From Ramlibacter albus (lineage in GTDB: Bacteria; Pseudomonadota; Gammaproteobacteria; Burkholderiales; Burkholderiaceae_C), in assembly GCF_014297445.1 (NCBI RefSeq), contig NZ_JACORU010000007.1, positions 124,001-188,000 of the forward strand: DNA of 64,000 nt, read 5' to 3'. A model generated the notes under the pieces. That model did not search any database. It saw nothing but the letters and a program-made list of their open reading frames with translations, and had not been told where the DNA came from. The position numbers and the translations under genes are program-made. This document shows positions 27,240-36,347 of the stretch, piece after piece (the first letter of the stretch is position 1; every line of letters begins with the position of its first letter).

Positions 27240-30200
27240 CTACTTCGCGACCAGGTCCCCGTGATGCTCGGCCGGCTGGTCCAGCGCTTCCTTCTTGTTC
27301 GCGCCGGGCACCTCGCGCCGCGCGAACAGGGTGTACATCGTCGGCACGACGAACACCGTGAGCAGCGTGCCCAGCGACATGCCGCCGACGATCACCCAGC
27401 CGATCTGCTGGCGGCTCTCGGCGCCCGCGCCGTGCGCGAAGGCGAGCGGCACGGCACCGAGCACCATGGCGCCGGTGGTCATCAGGATCGGGCGCAGGCG
27501 CTGCGACGCGGCCTTCACCAGCGCGTCCACCATCTCCAGCCCCTGCTCGCGCAGCTGGTTGGCGAACTCGACGATCAGGATGCCGTGCTTGGTGATCAGG
27601 CCCACCAGCGTGATCAGGCCGATCTGCGAATACACGTTGAGCGAACCGCCCGACCACTTGAGAGCCAGAAGCGCGCCCACCATCGACAGCGGCACCGACA
27701 GCATGATCACGAACGGGTCCACGAAGCTCTCGAACTGCGCGGCCAGCACCAGGAAGATGAACAGCAGCGCCAGCACGAACACGATGGCCAGCGCGCCCTG
27801 CGAATTGCGGAACTCGCGCGAAGTGCCGTTCAGGTCCGTCGTGTAGCCCGGCTTGAGCACCTTGGCCGCGGTCTGCTCCATGAACTGCAGCGCCTGGCCC
27901 AGCGAATAGTCGGGCGCGATGTTCGCGGTAATGGTGGCCGAGCGCCGCTGGCCGAAGTGGTTCAGCTCGCGCGGGCTCACGCTCTCGCTCACCTTCACCA
28001 GCGCCGACAGCGGGATCATCGTGTCGCCGCGGCCGCGCACGTTGATGCTGTCGATGTCCTCCGGCGTGGTGCGGCCGCTCGCGCGGTTCTGGATGATCAC
28101 GTCGTACTGCTCGGCGTCCTTCTTGTAACGCGTCACCTGCCGCCCGCCCAGCGTGGTCTCCAGCGCCTTGGCGACGACCTCGACGCTGACGCCCATGTCC
28201 GCGGCCTTCTCGCGGTCCACCTGGATGCGCAGCTCGGGCTTGTTCAGGCGCAGGTCCACGTCCACGCCCTGGATGCCCGGGTTCTTCGCGATCTCGTCCT
28301 GGATCTGCCGCACCGTGCGGTTGAGGTTCTCGTAGCTGTCGGACGTCTGGATCACGAAGTTCAGCGGCCGGTCGCGAAAGCCCTGCCCCAGCGACGGCGG
28401 CGTGATGATGAAGGCGTTGATGCCCGCGAGGCTGCCGAGCTTCGGCGTCATCTCGCGCGCCATCTGCAGCGTCGTCTTCTCGCGGTTCTCCCAGTCGACC
28501 GCGCGGTAAACCACGCTGCCCTGCGACACGGTGGGGTTGCCGATGTTCACGAAGATGCGGTCGAACTCCTTGTACTGCTGCCCCAGCTTCTCCAGCGTGG
28601 TGGCGTAGCGGTTGGTGTAGTCCAGCGTCGCGCCGTCGGGCGCGTTGATGTTGGCGAGCATCACGCCACGGTCTTCCAGCGGCGAGAGCTCCGACTTCAT
28701 CGTCGGCCACACGAGCGCAATGGTCGCCGCGACAAGCGCCATGCCGGCGATCACCAGCCAGCGCGCCTGCAGCAGCTTCGGCCTCCACGCGGCGACGGTG
28801 TCCCCGGTGCGCGACGCCCAGCGCGCCGTCACCACCCAGCGCAGCACGCGCTCGTAGCCATTGGTCAGCTGCGTGAGCCACTTCTCCATGTGGCTGTCGA
28901 ACCAGCTCGGGTTGGGGTTGTGCCGCAGCAGCTGCGAACACATCATCGGCGTGAGGGTCAGCGCGACGAAGCCCGACACCAGCACCGAGCCCGCGAGCGC
29001 CAGCGCAAACTCGACGAACAACCGGCCCGTGCGGCCCGGCGTGAACGCGAGCGGCGCGTACACGGCCACCAGCGTGAGCGTCATCGTGATCACCGCGAAG
29101 CCGATCTCGCGCGCGCCCTTGATGGCCGCCGAGAACGGGTCCAGCCCCTCCTCGATGTGCCGGAAGATGTTCTCCAGCATCACGATGGCGTCGTCCACCA
29201 CCAGGCCGATGGCCAGCACCAGCGCCAGCAGCGTGAGCGTGTTGATGGTGAAGCCGAAGAGCGCCATCATCGCGAACGTGCCGATCAGCGACACCGGGAT
29301 GGTCACGATCGGGATGATCGACGCACGCACCGTGCGCAGGAAGACGAAGATCACCAGCGCCACCAGCACGATGGCCTCGGTGATGGTGCGGAACACGTTC
29401 TTCACCGAGCGGTCGATGAACAGCGAGTTGTCGTTGGCGATGTCCACCAGCACGTCCTGCGGCAGGTCCTGCTTGAGCTTGGGCAGCATGTCCCGCACGC
29501 CCTGCGACAGGGTCAGCGGGTTGGCCGTGGCCTGGCGGATCACGCCCACCGAAAGCGCCGGCCGGCCGTTCAGGCGCACCGCGCTGCGCTCGTCGGCGGC
29601 GCCCTCTTCCACCCGTGCCACGTCGCGGATCTTCACCGGGAAGCCGTTGACGTTCTTCACCACGATCTCGGCGAACTGGCCCGGCCGCCACAGGTCCGTC
29701 TGCGACGTGACGCTGAACTCGCGCTGCTGGCTCTCGATGCGGCCCGCGGGCAGCTCGAGGTTGCTGCGGCGCACCGCGTCCTCGATGTCCTGCGGCGTGA
29801 GGCGGTAGCCGGCCAGCTTGTCCGGGTCCAGCCAAACGCGCATGGCGTACTTGCGCTCGCCGAAGATGCGCACGTCGGCGACGCCGGTCACGGTCTGCAG
29901 GCGCGGCTTGACGATGCGGTTGAGCAGGTCGTTGATCTGCAGCGGGCTGAGCGTGTCGCTCGTGAACGCCAGCCAGATCACCGGGAAGGCATCGGCCTCC
30001 ACCTTGGCGATGACGGGCTCGTCGATGGCCTGCGGCAGGCGGTTGCGAACGCGCGAGGTACGGTCACGCACCTCGGCGGCCGCGGCGTCGGCGTCCTTCT
30101 CGAGGCGGAAGCGCACGGAGATCTGGCTCTGTTCGGCGCGGCTGATGGAGGTGATGACGTCCACCGCGTCGATGCCCGCGATGGAGTCCTCCAGCGGCTT

Positions 30201-30392
30201 GGTCACCTGCGACTCGATCACCTCGGCCGAGGCACCCGGGTACCGCACGCTCACGGTGACCACCGGCTCGTCGATCTTGGGGTACTCGCGCACGGCGAGG
30301 CGGAAGAAGCTGACGGCGCCGACCAGCAGCACCAGCAGCGACAGCACGGTGGCGAACACCGGCCGCCGGATGGAAATCTCGGGCAGTTGCAT
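27240..30392 (-). CDS. RND multidrug efflux permease (HAE-1 type)
   Basis: A 1050-residue inner-membrane pump. The ATG 30392 gives the standard N-terminus (MQLPEISIRRPVFATVLSLL). Twelve transmembrane segments, two large periplasmic loops and the proton-relay Asp pair in LVVDDAIVMLEN (about 400) are present. Together with the adaptor gene upstream it should expel hydrophobic compounds across both membranes through an outer-membrane channel, which is not encoded here. An insert between the halves (RWVVTARWASRTGDTVAAWRPK) is slightly unusual. The mazEF promoter lies right after its stop codon. Confidence 0.93.
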   Translation of the reverse strand: MQLPEISIRRPVFATVLSLLVLLVGAVSFFRLAVREYPKIDEPVVTVSVRYPGASAEVIESQVTKPLEDSIAGIDAVDVITSISRAEQSQISVRFRLEKDADAAAAEVRDRTSRVRNRLPQAIDEPVIAKVEADAFPVIWLAFTSDTLSPLQINDLLNRIVKPRLQTVTGVADVRIFGERKYAMRVWLDPDKLAGYRLTPQDIEDAVRRSNLELPAGRIESQQREFSVTSQTDLWRPGQFAEIVVKNVNGFPVKIRDVARVEEGAADERSAVRLNGRPALSVGVIRQATANPLTLSQGVRDMLPKLKQDLPQDVLVDIANDNSLFIDRSVKNVFRTITEAIVLVALVIFVFLRTVRASIIPIVTIPVSLIGTFAMMALFGFTINTLTLLALVLAIGLVVDDAIVMLENIFRHIEEGLDPFSAAIKGAREIGFAVITMTLTLVAVYAPLAFTPGRTGRLFVEFALALAGSVLVSGFVALTLTPMMCSQLLRHNPNPSWFDSHMEKWLTQLTNGYERVLRWVVTARWASRTGDTVAAWRPKLLQARWLVIAGMALVAATIALVWPTMKSELSPLEDRGVMLANINAPDGATLDYTNRYATTLEKLGQQYKEFDRIFVNIGNPTVSQGSVVYRAVDWENREKTTLQMAREMTPKLGSLAGINAFIITPPSLGQGFRDRPLNFVIQTSDSYENLNRTVRQIQDEIAKNPGIQGVDVDLRLNKPELRIQVDREKAADMGVSVEVVAKALETTLGGRQVTRYKKDAEQYDVIIQNRASGRTTPEDIDSINVRGRGDTMIPLSALVKVSESVSPRELNHFGQRRSATITANIAPDYSLGQALQFMEQTAAKVLKPGYTTDLNGTSREFRNSQGALAIVFVLALLFIFLVLAAQFESFVDPFVIMLSVPLSMVGALLALKWSGGSLNVYSQIGLITLVGLITKHGILIVEFANQLREQGLEMVDALVKAASQRLRPILMTTGAMVLGAVPLAFAHGAGAESRQQIGWVIVGGMSLGTLLTVFVVPTMYTLFARREVPGANKKEALDQPAEHHGDLVAK

Positions 30393-30414
30393 GGCTCTCG
30401 TCCTCTCGCTCGCC

Positions 30415-31818
30415 TCAGGCGCCGGCCGGGCGCGGCGCGCTGGCCCGGCGTGCGCTGCCGCTGCCGTTGCCCGCCTTCGCGTCCTCGGGCCGTGGCGCCG
30501 ACGGCCGGGCGCCGCCGCCCTTGGTGCCTTCGGGCGAGCCGGTGGCCGTGGCATCGGCCAGCGACGTGCCGCAGGGGTTGCGGCCTTCCGGCGAAGGCAC
30601 GACGGCCGCCGCGGCCGACGTGCTGCGAGGCGCACCGCCCGCGTTGGACGACGCGACCACGGCGCCGCCCTTGCCCGCGTCGAGCACGCGCACGGCCATG
30701 CCGTCGCGCTGGATGCGCTGCTGGCCCGCGGTGACGACCATGTCGCCGACGTTCAGGCCCTGCACCACTTCCACGCGACCCGGCTGGCGGATGCCGGTCT
30801 TGACCTCGATGCGCTGCGCGGTGCGCGTGTCCTGGTCCGGGCCGTCGATCAACTTGTAGACGAACACGCGGCCGCCCTGCGGCACCAGCGCCTCCTCGGG
30901 GATGACCTTGGCGTCGTCGCGCTGGCCGAACACGGCCGTCACGCGCGCGAACATGCCGGGGCGCAGCAGCAGCTGGCGGTTGTCGATGCACGCGCGCACG
31001 CCGACGGAGCGGCCGTTGGCGTCCACCAGCGGGTCGACGGCCTGCACCTGCGCCTGGAAGCGGCGGCCGGGCAGCGCGTCCACGTCCACCAGCGCGGCCT
31101 GCCCCTTGCGCAGCTTCACCTGGAAGCGCTCGGGCAGGCGGAAGTCGACGAACAGCGCCTCCATGTCCTCGACGTTCACCACGTCGGCGCCGTCCTTCAG
31201 GTAGTCGCCGACGTTGACGCTGCGGATGCCGGTGATGCCGTCGAAGGGCGCGAGGATGCGCAGGCGCTGCACCGTGGCGCGCGCGAGGGCCAGCTTGGCC
31301 TCGGCCACCTGCAGGTTGGCCGCGCTCTCGTCCACGCGCTGGGCGCTGATGAAGTTCTGCGCGAGCAGCTCCTGGTTGCGCTTGTGGTTGGCGCGGGCGA
31401 TGGAGAGCTCGGCCTCGGCCTGCTTCAACTGCGCGACCGGCAGCTGGTCGTCCAGCTGCACCAGCAGCTGGCCGCGGCGCACGCGGTCGCCGTCGCGGAA
31501 ATTGAGCTGGGTGACGCGCCCGCTCACCTCGGGGCGGATCATCACGCCCTGGCGCGAACGCAGGGACCCCACGGCTTGCGCGTCGTCCGTGAGCTTGAGG
31601 GCTTCGACCCGAGCCACTTCCACGGCCGGTGCACGCTGGGCGCCGCCGCCGGCGCCACCCGCGCCCGATGCGGCAGCGGCGCTGCCGGTGGGAGCGAGGG
31701 GTGCCGCGGCTGCCTCGCCCGCGGGTTTCGCGGGCTTGTTCTGCCACCACCAGGCCGCGCCCGATGCAGCGCCGATGCCCGCGGCGGCCACCGCGATATA
31801 GATTGCCTTCGAAGCCAT
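30415..31818 (-). CDS. RND efflux periplasmic adaptor (membrane fusion protein)
   Basis: A 467-residue HlyD/AcrA-type adaptor with a short N-terminal hydrophobic anchor, an alpha-hairpin (about 130-190, LKQAEAELSIARANHKRNQE), a lipoyl-like half (RPEVSGRVTQLNFRDGDRVRRG) and beta-barrel domains. It bridges the RND permease 22 bp downstream and an outer-membrane channel. The C-terminal 110 or so residues are a low-complexity Ala/Gly/Ser/Pro tail, part of which is encoded by a palindrome-rich element (30524-30600) that resembles a dispersed repeat. Confidence 0.9.
   Translation of the reverse strand: MASKAIYIAVAAAGIGAASGAAWWWQNKPAKPAGEAAAAPLAPTGSAAAASGAGGAGGGAQRAPAVEVARVEALKLTDDAQAVGSLRSRQGVMIRPEVSGRVTQLNFRDGDRVRRGQLLVQLDDQLPVAQLKQAEAELSIARANHKRNQELLAQNFISAQRVDESAANLQVAEAKLALARATVQRLRILAPFDGITGIRSVNVGDYLKDGADVVNVEDMEALFVDFRLPERFQVKLRKGQAALVDVDALPGRRFQAQVQAVDPLVDANGRSVGVRACIDNRQLLLRPGMFARVTAVFGQRDDAKVIPEEALVPQGGRVFVYKLIDGPDQDTRTAQRIEVKTGIRQPGRVEVVQGLNVGDMVVTAGQQRIQRDGMAVRVLDAGKGGAVVASSNAGGAPRSTSAAAAVVPSPEGRNPCGTSLADATATGSPEGTKGGGARPSAPRPEDAKAGNGSGSARRASAPRPAGA
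30524..30600. repeat. palindrome-rich REP-like element within adaptor gene
   Basis: GTGCCTTCG (30524-30532) and CGAAGGCAC (30592-30600) are a perfect inverted repeat enclosing further short stems (TGGCC/GGCCA; CCGC/GCGG). Read on the coding strand it gives a peptide SPEGRNPCGTSLADATATGSPEGTKGG-like tail that is unlike adaptor proteins. This is typical of intergenic repeats that have landed in a reading frame. I recall similar translated peptides in Burkholderiales; not verified. Confidence 0.4.
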
Positions 31819-31933
31819 GAAAATGCCGGTCCGTCAGGTTGGGGAGAGCGCGTTCTTCTTGATGTAACGCAATGCAATCTCCCAATGTAGCACCGAGGGC
31901 CGCTTTACGCCCCCTTTACCACCTGTTGGCAAG

Positions 31934-32380
31934 CTAACGCTGTAGCGCTTGCTGCACACCCAGGTTGGCCAGCGCATCCGCGCGCTCGTTGCCGGGGTCG
32001 CCCGTGTGGCCGCGCACCCAGCGCCAGTCGACGACGTGGCCACCCTCAGTCAACAGAGCGTCCAGCTCACGCCAGAGTTCCGCGTTCTTCACCGGCTGCT
32101 TCGACGCCGTGCGCCAGCCCTTGGCCTTCCACCCCGGCAGCCACTCGGTGATGCCCTTGAGGACGTACTGGCTGTCGAGGTACAGCGTCACGGCGCACGG
32201 GCGCTTGAGCGCCTCCAGCGCGCGGATCACCGCGAGCAACTCCATGCGGTTGTTCGTCGTGCTGCGCTCGCCGCCGTACAGCTCCTTCTCGGTGTTGTTG
32301 GACTTGAGCAGCACGCCCCAGCCGCCGGGCCCGGGGTTGCCCTTGCAGGCCCCGTCCGTGTAGATCTCGACTTGTGTCAT
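31934..32380 (-). CDS. rnhA: ribonuclease HI
   Basis: A 148-residue RNase HI that removes RNA from RNA-DNA hybrids. The catalytic residues D9, E47, D69 and D135 (in [25 protein letters not shown] and ERADALAN) and H125 are all present. Length and the basic handle region ([12 protein letters not shown]) match the E. coli type. It lies 16 bp after the methyltransferase stop. The 115-bp gap to the divergent-side adaptor start (31819-31933) holds no clear box. Confidence 0.96.
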   Translation of the reverse strand: MTQVEIYTDGACKGNPGPGGWGVLLKSNNTEKELYGGERSTTNNRMELLAVIRALEALKRPCAVTLYLDSQYVLKGITEWLPGWKAKGWRTASKQPVKNAELWRELDALLTEGGHVVDWRWVRGHTGDPGNERADALANLGVQQALQR

Positions 32381-32396
32381 TCAGGAGGTCAGGGGT

Positions 32397-33173
32397 TCAG
32401 AGGTGCAGGCCGGGCCTGCGCTTGTGGGTTCGCCGGTTGGCGATGGGCATGGGCGCCGTGGCGATGGACTTGGACGTCTTCCACGCAGGGCCGATGAGCT
32501 TGGCCCCGCGCACACGTTTGACTGCCACCAGAAAGTACACAGCGCCGAAGATGGGCCACCAGCGCTCGCCCAGCCGGTCCATCCACTCGTACCGGTTGAG
32601 CCACTTTTCGCTGGAGATGGCGGGGCGGTAGCAACCGAAGCTGGAGGATTCGACCTCGAAGCTCAGCAGCCGCAACCAGTCGCGCAGACGCCAGTAGCCG
32701 ATGAACTCGCCCGCGTCGGGCAGGAACAGCTCGCCGAAGCCGAGGCGCTGGTAGATGTGCGCGCGGCGCTGGCGCAGGCCCCAGAGGCTGGCCGGGTTCA
32801 GGCAGCAGATGACCACCTTGCCCTCGGGCACCAGCACGCGGCCCACTTCGCGCAGCGTCGCGTGCGGGTCCGCATTGAGTTCCAGCGAGTGCGGCAGCAC
32901 GACGAGGTCGACGCTGTTCTCCTCGAAAGGCAGCGCGGCGAAGTCGGCATAGAACGACGGCTGCGCACCCGGCGTGGGCCGGTCCAGCACCAGCCACTGG
33001 TGCGGCATGCGGTTCGTCGACAAAAAATCGGTGGCCCCGAGCCCCAATTGCACCGCGTGATAGCCGAAGATGTCGGCCACCGCGGCGTCGAACTCGGCCC
33101 GCTCCCAATCGAGCAGGTACCTGCCCGGCGGGGTTTCGAACCACTGCTGCATTTCTATAATCTGGTCGCTCAT
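32397..33173 (-). CDS. SAM-dependent methyltransferase
   Basis: A class I methyltransferase of about 258 residues. The chosen start is ATG 33173, overlapping the gloB ATG on the other strand as CATG; ATG 33152 (MQQWFETPPGRYLL) is an equally good start that would leave a 19-bp gap. The Rossmann core includes FEENSVDLVVLPHSLE and a following LREVGRVLVPEGKVVICCLNPASLWG. The substrate is unknown. Gene order rnhA-methyltransferase opposite gloB-mltD is common in betaproteobacteria. Confidence 0.75.
   Translation of the reverse strand: MSDQIIEMQQWFETPPGRYLLDWERAEFDAAVADIFGYHAVQLGLGATDFLSTNRMPHQWLVLDRPTPGAQPSFYADFAALPFEENSVDLVVLPHSLELNADPHATLREVGRVLVPEGKVVICCLNPASLWGLRQRRAHIYQRLGFGELFLPDAGEFIGYWRLRDWLRLLSFEVESSSFGCYRPAISSEKWLNRYEWMDRLGERWWPIFGAVYFLVAVKRVRGAKLIGPAWKTSKSIATAPMPIANRRTHKRRPGLHL
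33156..33161 (+). promoter_or_regulatory. gloB -10 element, near-leaderless start
   Basis: TATAAT at 33156-33161 is a perfect -10 box. A start 6-7 bp downstream would leave only about four bases before the gloB ATG at 33172, and no Shine-Dalgarno is visible there. A weak TTTCGA lies 16 bp upstream as a possible -35. Confidence 0.5.
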
Positions 33174-33945
33174 GAATCTGATCCCGCTGCCCGCCTTCCA
33201 GGACAACTACCTGTGGCTGTTGCACGACGGACAGCGGGCCCTCGTGGTCGATCCCGGCGACGCCAGGCCGGTGGCGCAGTACCTGCGCGAGCACGGCCTG
33301 CAACTGGCAGCGATTCTAGTCACCCACCACCATCCGGACCACATCGGCGGCGTCGATGAATTGCGAAACGCCACCGGCGCTCCCGTGTGGGGGCCTGCCC
33401 GCGAGAAGATCCCCGAGCCGCTCACGCGCCTGGCCGAAGGCGACGAGATCGAGGTGCTGGGCCTGCGCTTTCGCATCATCGACGTGCCCGGGCACACCGC
33501 CGGGCACATCGCGTACTACTGCGACGACATGGACGGCAAGCCGCTTTTGTTCTGCGGCGACACCCTCTTCTCCGGCGGCTGCGGGCGCCTGTTCGAAGGC
33601 ACCCCGGCGCAGATGCACGGCTCGCTGGGCAAGCTCGCCGCGTTGCCCGGAAACACGCGCGTGTGCTGTACGCACGAATACACGCTGAGTAACCTGAACT
33701 TTGCATTGGCGGTTGAGCCCGGCAACGAAGAGCTGGTCCAATACCGCAGGCGCTGCGAGGAGCTGCGCGCGCAGGGGCAGCCCACGCTGCCTTCGAGCAT
33801 CGCGCAGGAGCGCAGGATCAACCCGTTCCTGCGCTCGGGTGAGCCCGAGGTGGCGAAAGCCGCCCAGGCCCACAGTGGTGCCGACCCGGACGATGAAGTG
33901 GCGGTGTTCGCCGCCGTCCGACAATGGAAGAACGAATTCAGATGA
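33172..33945 (+). CDS. gloB: hydroxyacylglutathione hydrolase (glyoxalase II)
   Basis: A 257-residue metallo-beta-lactamase-fold enzyme that releases D-lactate from S-lactoylglutathione in methylglyoxal detoxification. The metal site THHHPDHIGG (51-60), PGHTAGHIAYY and GDTLFSGGCGRLFEG are intact, as is the C-terminal substrate domain (RINPFLR). The start lies just after a TATAAT box. The TGA overlaps the mltD ATG as ATGA. Confidence 0.93.
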   Translation: MNLIPLPAFQDNYLWLLHDGQRALVVDPGDARPVAQYLREHGLQLAAILVTHHHPDHIGGVDELRNATGAPVWGPAREKIPEPLTRLAEGDEIEVLGLRFRIIDVPGHTAGHIAYYCDDMDGKPLLFCGDTLFSGGCGRLFEGTPAQMHGSLGKLAALPGNTRVCCTHEYTLSNLNFALAVEPGNEELVQYRRRCEELRAQGQPTLPSSIAQERRINPFLRSGEPEVAKAAQAHSGADPDDEVAVFAAVRQWKNEFR

Positions 33946-35468
33946 ACCTGCGCCTTGTTGCCGCCGTGGGCGTGCTTTCCGCCCTGGCGGGTTGCGTCGC
34001 CACAGCCCCGACCGTCTCCGACAAGGTGGAGATGACCTACGACGAGAAGCCGCGCAGCGCGCAGGCGCAGGCGCCGGCCGCGTACCCGAGCGGGCCGCTC
34101 AGCCCGGTGACGACGGAGGAGGTGCGCTCGCGCTCGGTCACCACGTCGCAGCCGCCCGCGGACCTGTGGGAGCGCATCCGCCGCGGCTACGCGATGCCCA
34201 ACCTCGAGACGGACCTGGTACGTCAGCAGGAGCAGTGGTACGCCTCGCGGCCGGACTACATCCAGCGCATGGCGGACCGCTCGCGCAAGTACCTGTTCCA
34301 CATCGTCGAGGAGCTGGAGCGCCGCCAGATGCCGGCGGAGCTGGCCCTGCTGCCCTTCATCGAGAGCGCGTTCAACCCGCAGGCCGTGAGCAGCGCGCGC
34401 GCGGCCGGCATGTGGCAGTTCATGCCCGCCACGGGCAAGGACTTCGACCTCAAGCAGAACCACTTCCGCGACGACCGCCGCGACGTGCTGCAGTCCACGC
34501 GCGCCGCGATGGACTACCTGCAGCGCCTGTACGGCATGTTCGGCGACTGGCACCTGGCGCTGGCCGCGTACAACTGGGGCGAAGGCAACGTCAAGCGCGC
34601 GATCGACCGCAACCAGAAGGCGGGCCTGGGCACGGGCTACCTCGACCTGAACATGCCCAACGAGACGCGCAACTACGTGCCCAAGCTGCAGGCGGTGAAG
34701 AACATCGTCAACACGCCGGAGCTGTTCCGCGCGGAGCTGCCCGTCATCGACAACCACCCGTACTTCCAGACGGTGAAGCTCGCGCGCGACATGGACGTGG
34801 TGACGGCCGCGCGGCTCGCGGACGTGAACCTGGACGACTTCAAGGCGCTGAACCCGCAGCACAACCGGCCGGTGATCCTGGCCGCCGGCACGCCGGAGAT
34901 CCTGCTGCCCTGGGACAACGCCGCGGTCTTCAAGCGCAACTTCGACGCGTACAGCGAAGGCAAGCTCGCCAGCTGGACGGCCTGGAGCGTGCCCGCGAAC
35001 ATGAGCGTGGCCGATGCGGCGCGGCGCGTGGGCATGACCGAGAACGACCTGCGCGCGGTGAACACGATCCCGCCGCGCATGATCATCAAGAGCGGCTCCG
35101 TGCTGATCGTGCCGCGCAGCGGCAGCGCGCAGCAGGACGTGACGAGCCAGGTGGCGGACAACGCGCAACTGAGCCTGGCGCCGGAGATCGTCACGCGGCG
35201 CACGGTCATCAAGGCCGGCAAGCGCGACACGGTGGGCAGCATCGCGCACCGCTACAAGCTCGCGCCGGCGCAGGTGGCCGAATGGAACGGGTTGAGTGCG
35301 CAGGCGCACTTCAAGCCGGGCCAGCAGGTGGTGCTGCACCTGCCGGTGCGCGCGGCAACGCGGCAGGCCGTGCGCGTGCCGCAAAAGGGTGTGGTTCGTG
35401 CTTCGGCGAAGGCCCCGGTGCGCAAGGCCGCGGCGCCCGCGAAGAAGGCCCCCGCGAAGAAGCGATAG
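33942..35468 (+). CDS. mltD: membrane-bound lytic murein transglycosylase D
   Basis: A 508-residue outer-membrane lipoprotein with lipobox LAGC (C18), a goose-type lytic transglycosylase domain (about 105-225; catalytic E141 in LLPFIESAFNP, then AAGMWQFMPATG and LALAAYNWGEGNV), and two LysM-like repeats in the C-terminal part. It cleaves peptidoglycan at MurNAc-GlcNAc bonds. The tail is Lys/Ala-rich. The start overlaps gloB, a linkage that is common in this group. Confidence 0.92.
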   Translation: MNLRLVAAVGVLSALAGCVATAPTVSDKVEMTYDEKPRSAQAQAPAAYPSGPLSPVTTEEVRSRSVTTSQPPADLWERIRRGYAMPNLETDLVRQQEQWYASRPDYIQRMADRSRKYLFHIVEELERRQMPAELALLPFIESAFNPQAVSSARAAGMWQFMPATGKDFDLKQNHFRDDRRDVLQSTRAAMDYLQRLYGMFGDWHLALAAYNWGEGNVKRAIDRNQKAGLGTGYLDLNMPNETRNYVPKLQAVKNIVNTPELFRAELPVIDNHPYFQTVKLARDMDVVTAARLADVNLDDFKALNPQHNRPVILAAGTPEILLPWDNAAVFKRNFDAYSEGKLASWTAWSVPANMSVADAARRVGMTENDLRAVNTIPPRMIIKSGSVLIVPRSGSAQQDVTSQVADNAQLSLAPEIVTRRTVIKAGKRDTVGSIAHRYKLAPAQVAEWNGLSAQAHFKPGQQVVLHLPVRAATRQAVRVPQKGVVRASAKAPVRKAAAPAKKAPAKKR

Positions 35469-35492
35469 GCGCCTCGCGGTCCCGCCGCCGAG

Positions 35493-35687
35493 CTACAGCT
35501 GCAACAGTTCGTCGCTGCCGTCGATCACGCGCTCCACCTGCGCGGCATTGGTGCCGACGCGTTCGACGATTTCGCGCAGGTGCTCCTCGCTGCAGCCGAA
35601 ACGGCCAGCCCACCAGCGGACTTCCAGCGGATCGGCAATCTCGATGCGGCTGCGATCGGCCGGCAGCGTTTCAAAGACATACGCCAT
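35493..35687 (-). CDS. DUF3606-type small protein
   Basis: A 64-residue protein. EVRWWAGRFGCSEEHLREIVERVGTNAAQVERVI matches the DUF3606 pattern of a short helical repeat. Function unknown; members are common in Burkholderiales and Rhizobiales. It is convergent with mltD (24 bp between stops). The 222-bp gap to the next gene shows a TTGACA at 35832 without a good -10. Confidence 0.75.
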   Translation of the reverse strand: MAYVFETLPADRSRIEIADPLEVRWWAGRFGCSEEHLREIVERVGTNAAQVERVIDGSDELLQL

Positions 35688-35909
35688 TTCCGGCTCCCCT
35701 TTTCGTGTTCATGTCCATTGGACGCGCGAGGCCGCAGCGCGGCTGAACGCCATGCCCGCAACAATTGGTAATCCGGCTCCTACGCCGCTACAAAAAAACT
35801 AGCAACGGCCCGCCGGACGCCTCCCACCTGCTTGACAGGCCCTGTCCGATGCTCCTCGGCCGTGCGGCAGGGCACCCTTTCGCCATCAGGACTGAAAGGA
35901 GTTCTTCAC

Positions 35910-36347
35910 ATGAAACGCATGACCCTCTTGGCGGCCGCGCTGGCTGCCTGCTCGTGGATGGGCGCCACCGTCGCCACCGCCGCCCCGGCCATCGTGATCA
36001 CCGAAGCGCCGCCGGCGCCTCGCGTGGAAGTGGTGCCCGCGCCGCGCGCCGGCCGCGTGTGGGTGGAAGGCCACTATGCCTGGCGTGGCGACCAGTACCG
36101 CTGGATCCCCGGCCACTGGCAGGGCGAGCGCCGCGGCATGGTCTGGGAACAGGCCCGCTGGGAACAGCGCCCTGACGGCTCGTGGACCTTCATCGAAGGC
36201 CACTGGCGCCGTGGCGGCGGCCGGCAATACGGCTGGGACAACCGCGACGACGGCGGCCGCCAATACGGCTGGGGCCGCCGCGACAACGACGGTGACGGCG
36301 TGATGAACCGGGAAGACCGGTTCCCGAACAACCCGAACCGAAGCTAA
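35910..36347 (+). CDS. YXWGXW-repeat exported protein
   Basis: A 145-residue protein with a signal peptide ending near ATAAPA and aromatic repeats typical of the YXWGXW group: WVEGHYAWRGDQYRWIPGHW and then WTFIEGHW. The C-terminal DNDGDGVMNREDRFPNN resembles a calcium-binding thrombospondin type 3 / dockerin-like loop. It probably sits in the periplasm or at the surface; function unknown. The ATG is preceded by GAAAGGAG. The stop overlaps the stop of the convergent ABC permease. Confidence 0.75.
   Translation: MKRMTLLAAALAACSWMGATVATAAPAIVITEAPPAPRVEVVPAPRAGRVWVEGHYAWRGDQYRWIPGHWQGERRGMVWEQARWEQRPDGSWTFIEGHWRRGGGRQYGWDNRDDGGRQYGWGRRDNDGDGVMNREDRFPNNPNRS

Noticed and set aside
27261..30734. 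A very long open frame on the plus strand opposite the RND permease
   Set aside because: It is Arg/His/Gln-rich with no domain; the minus strand encodes a full-length RND pump. High GC makes long antisense frames.
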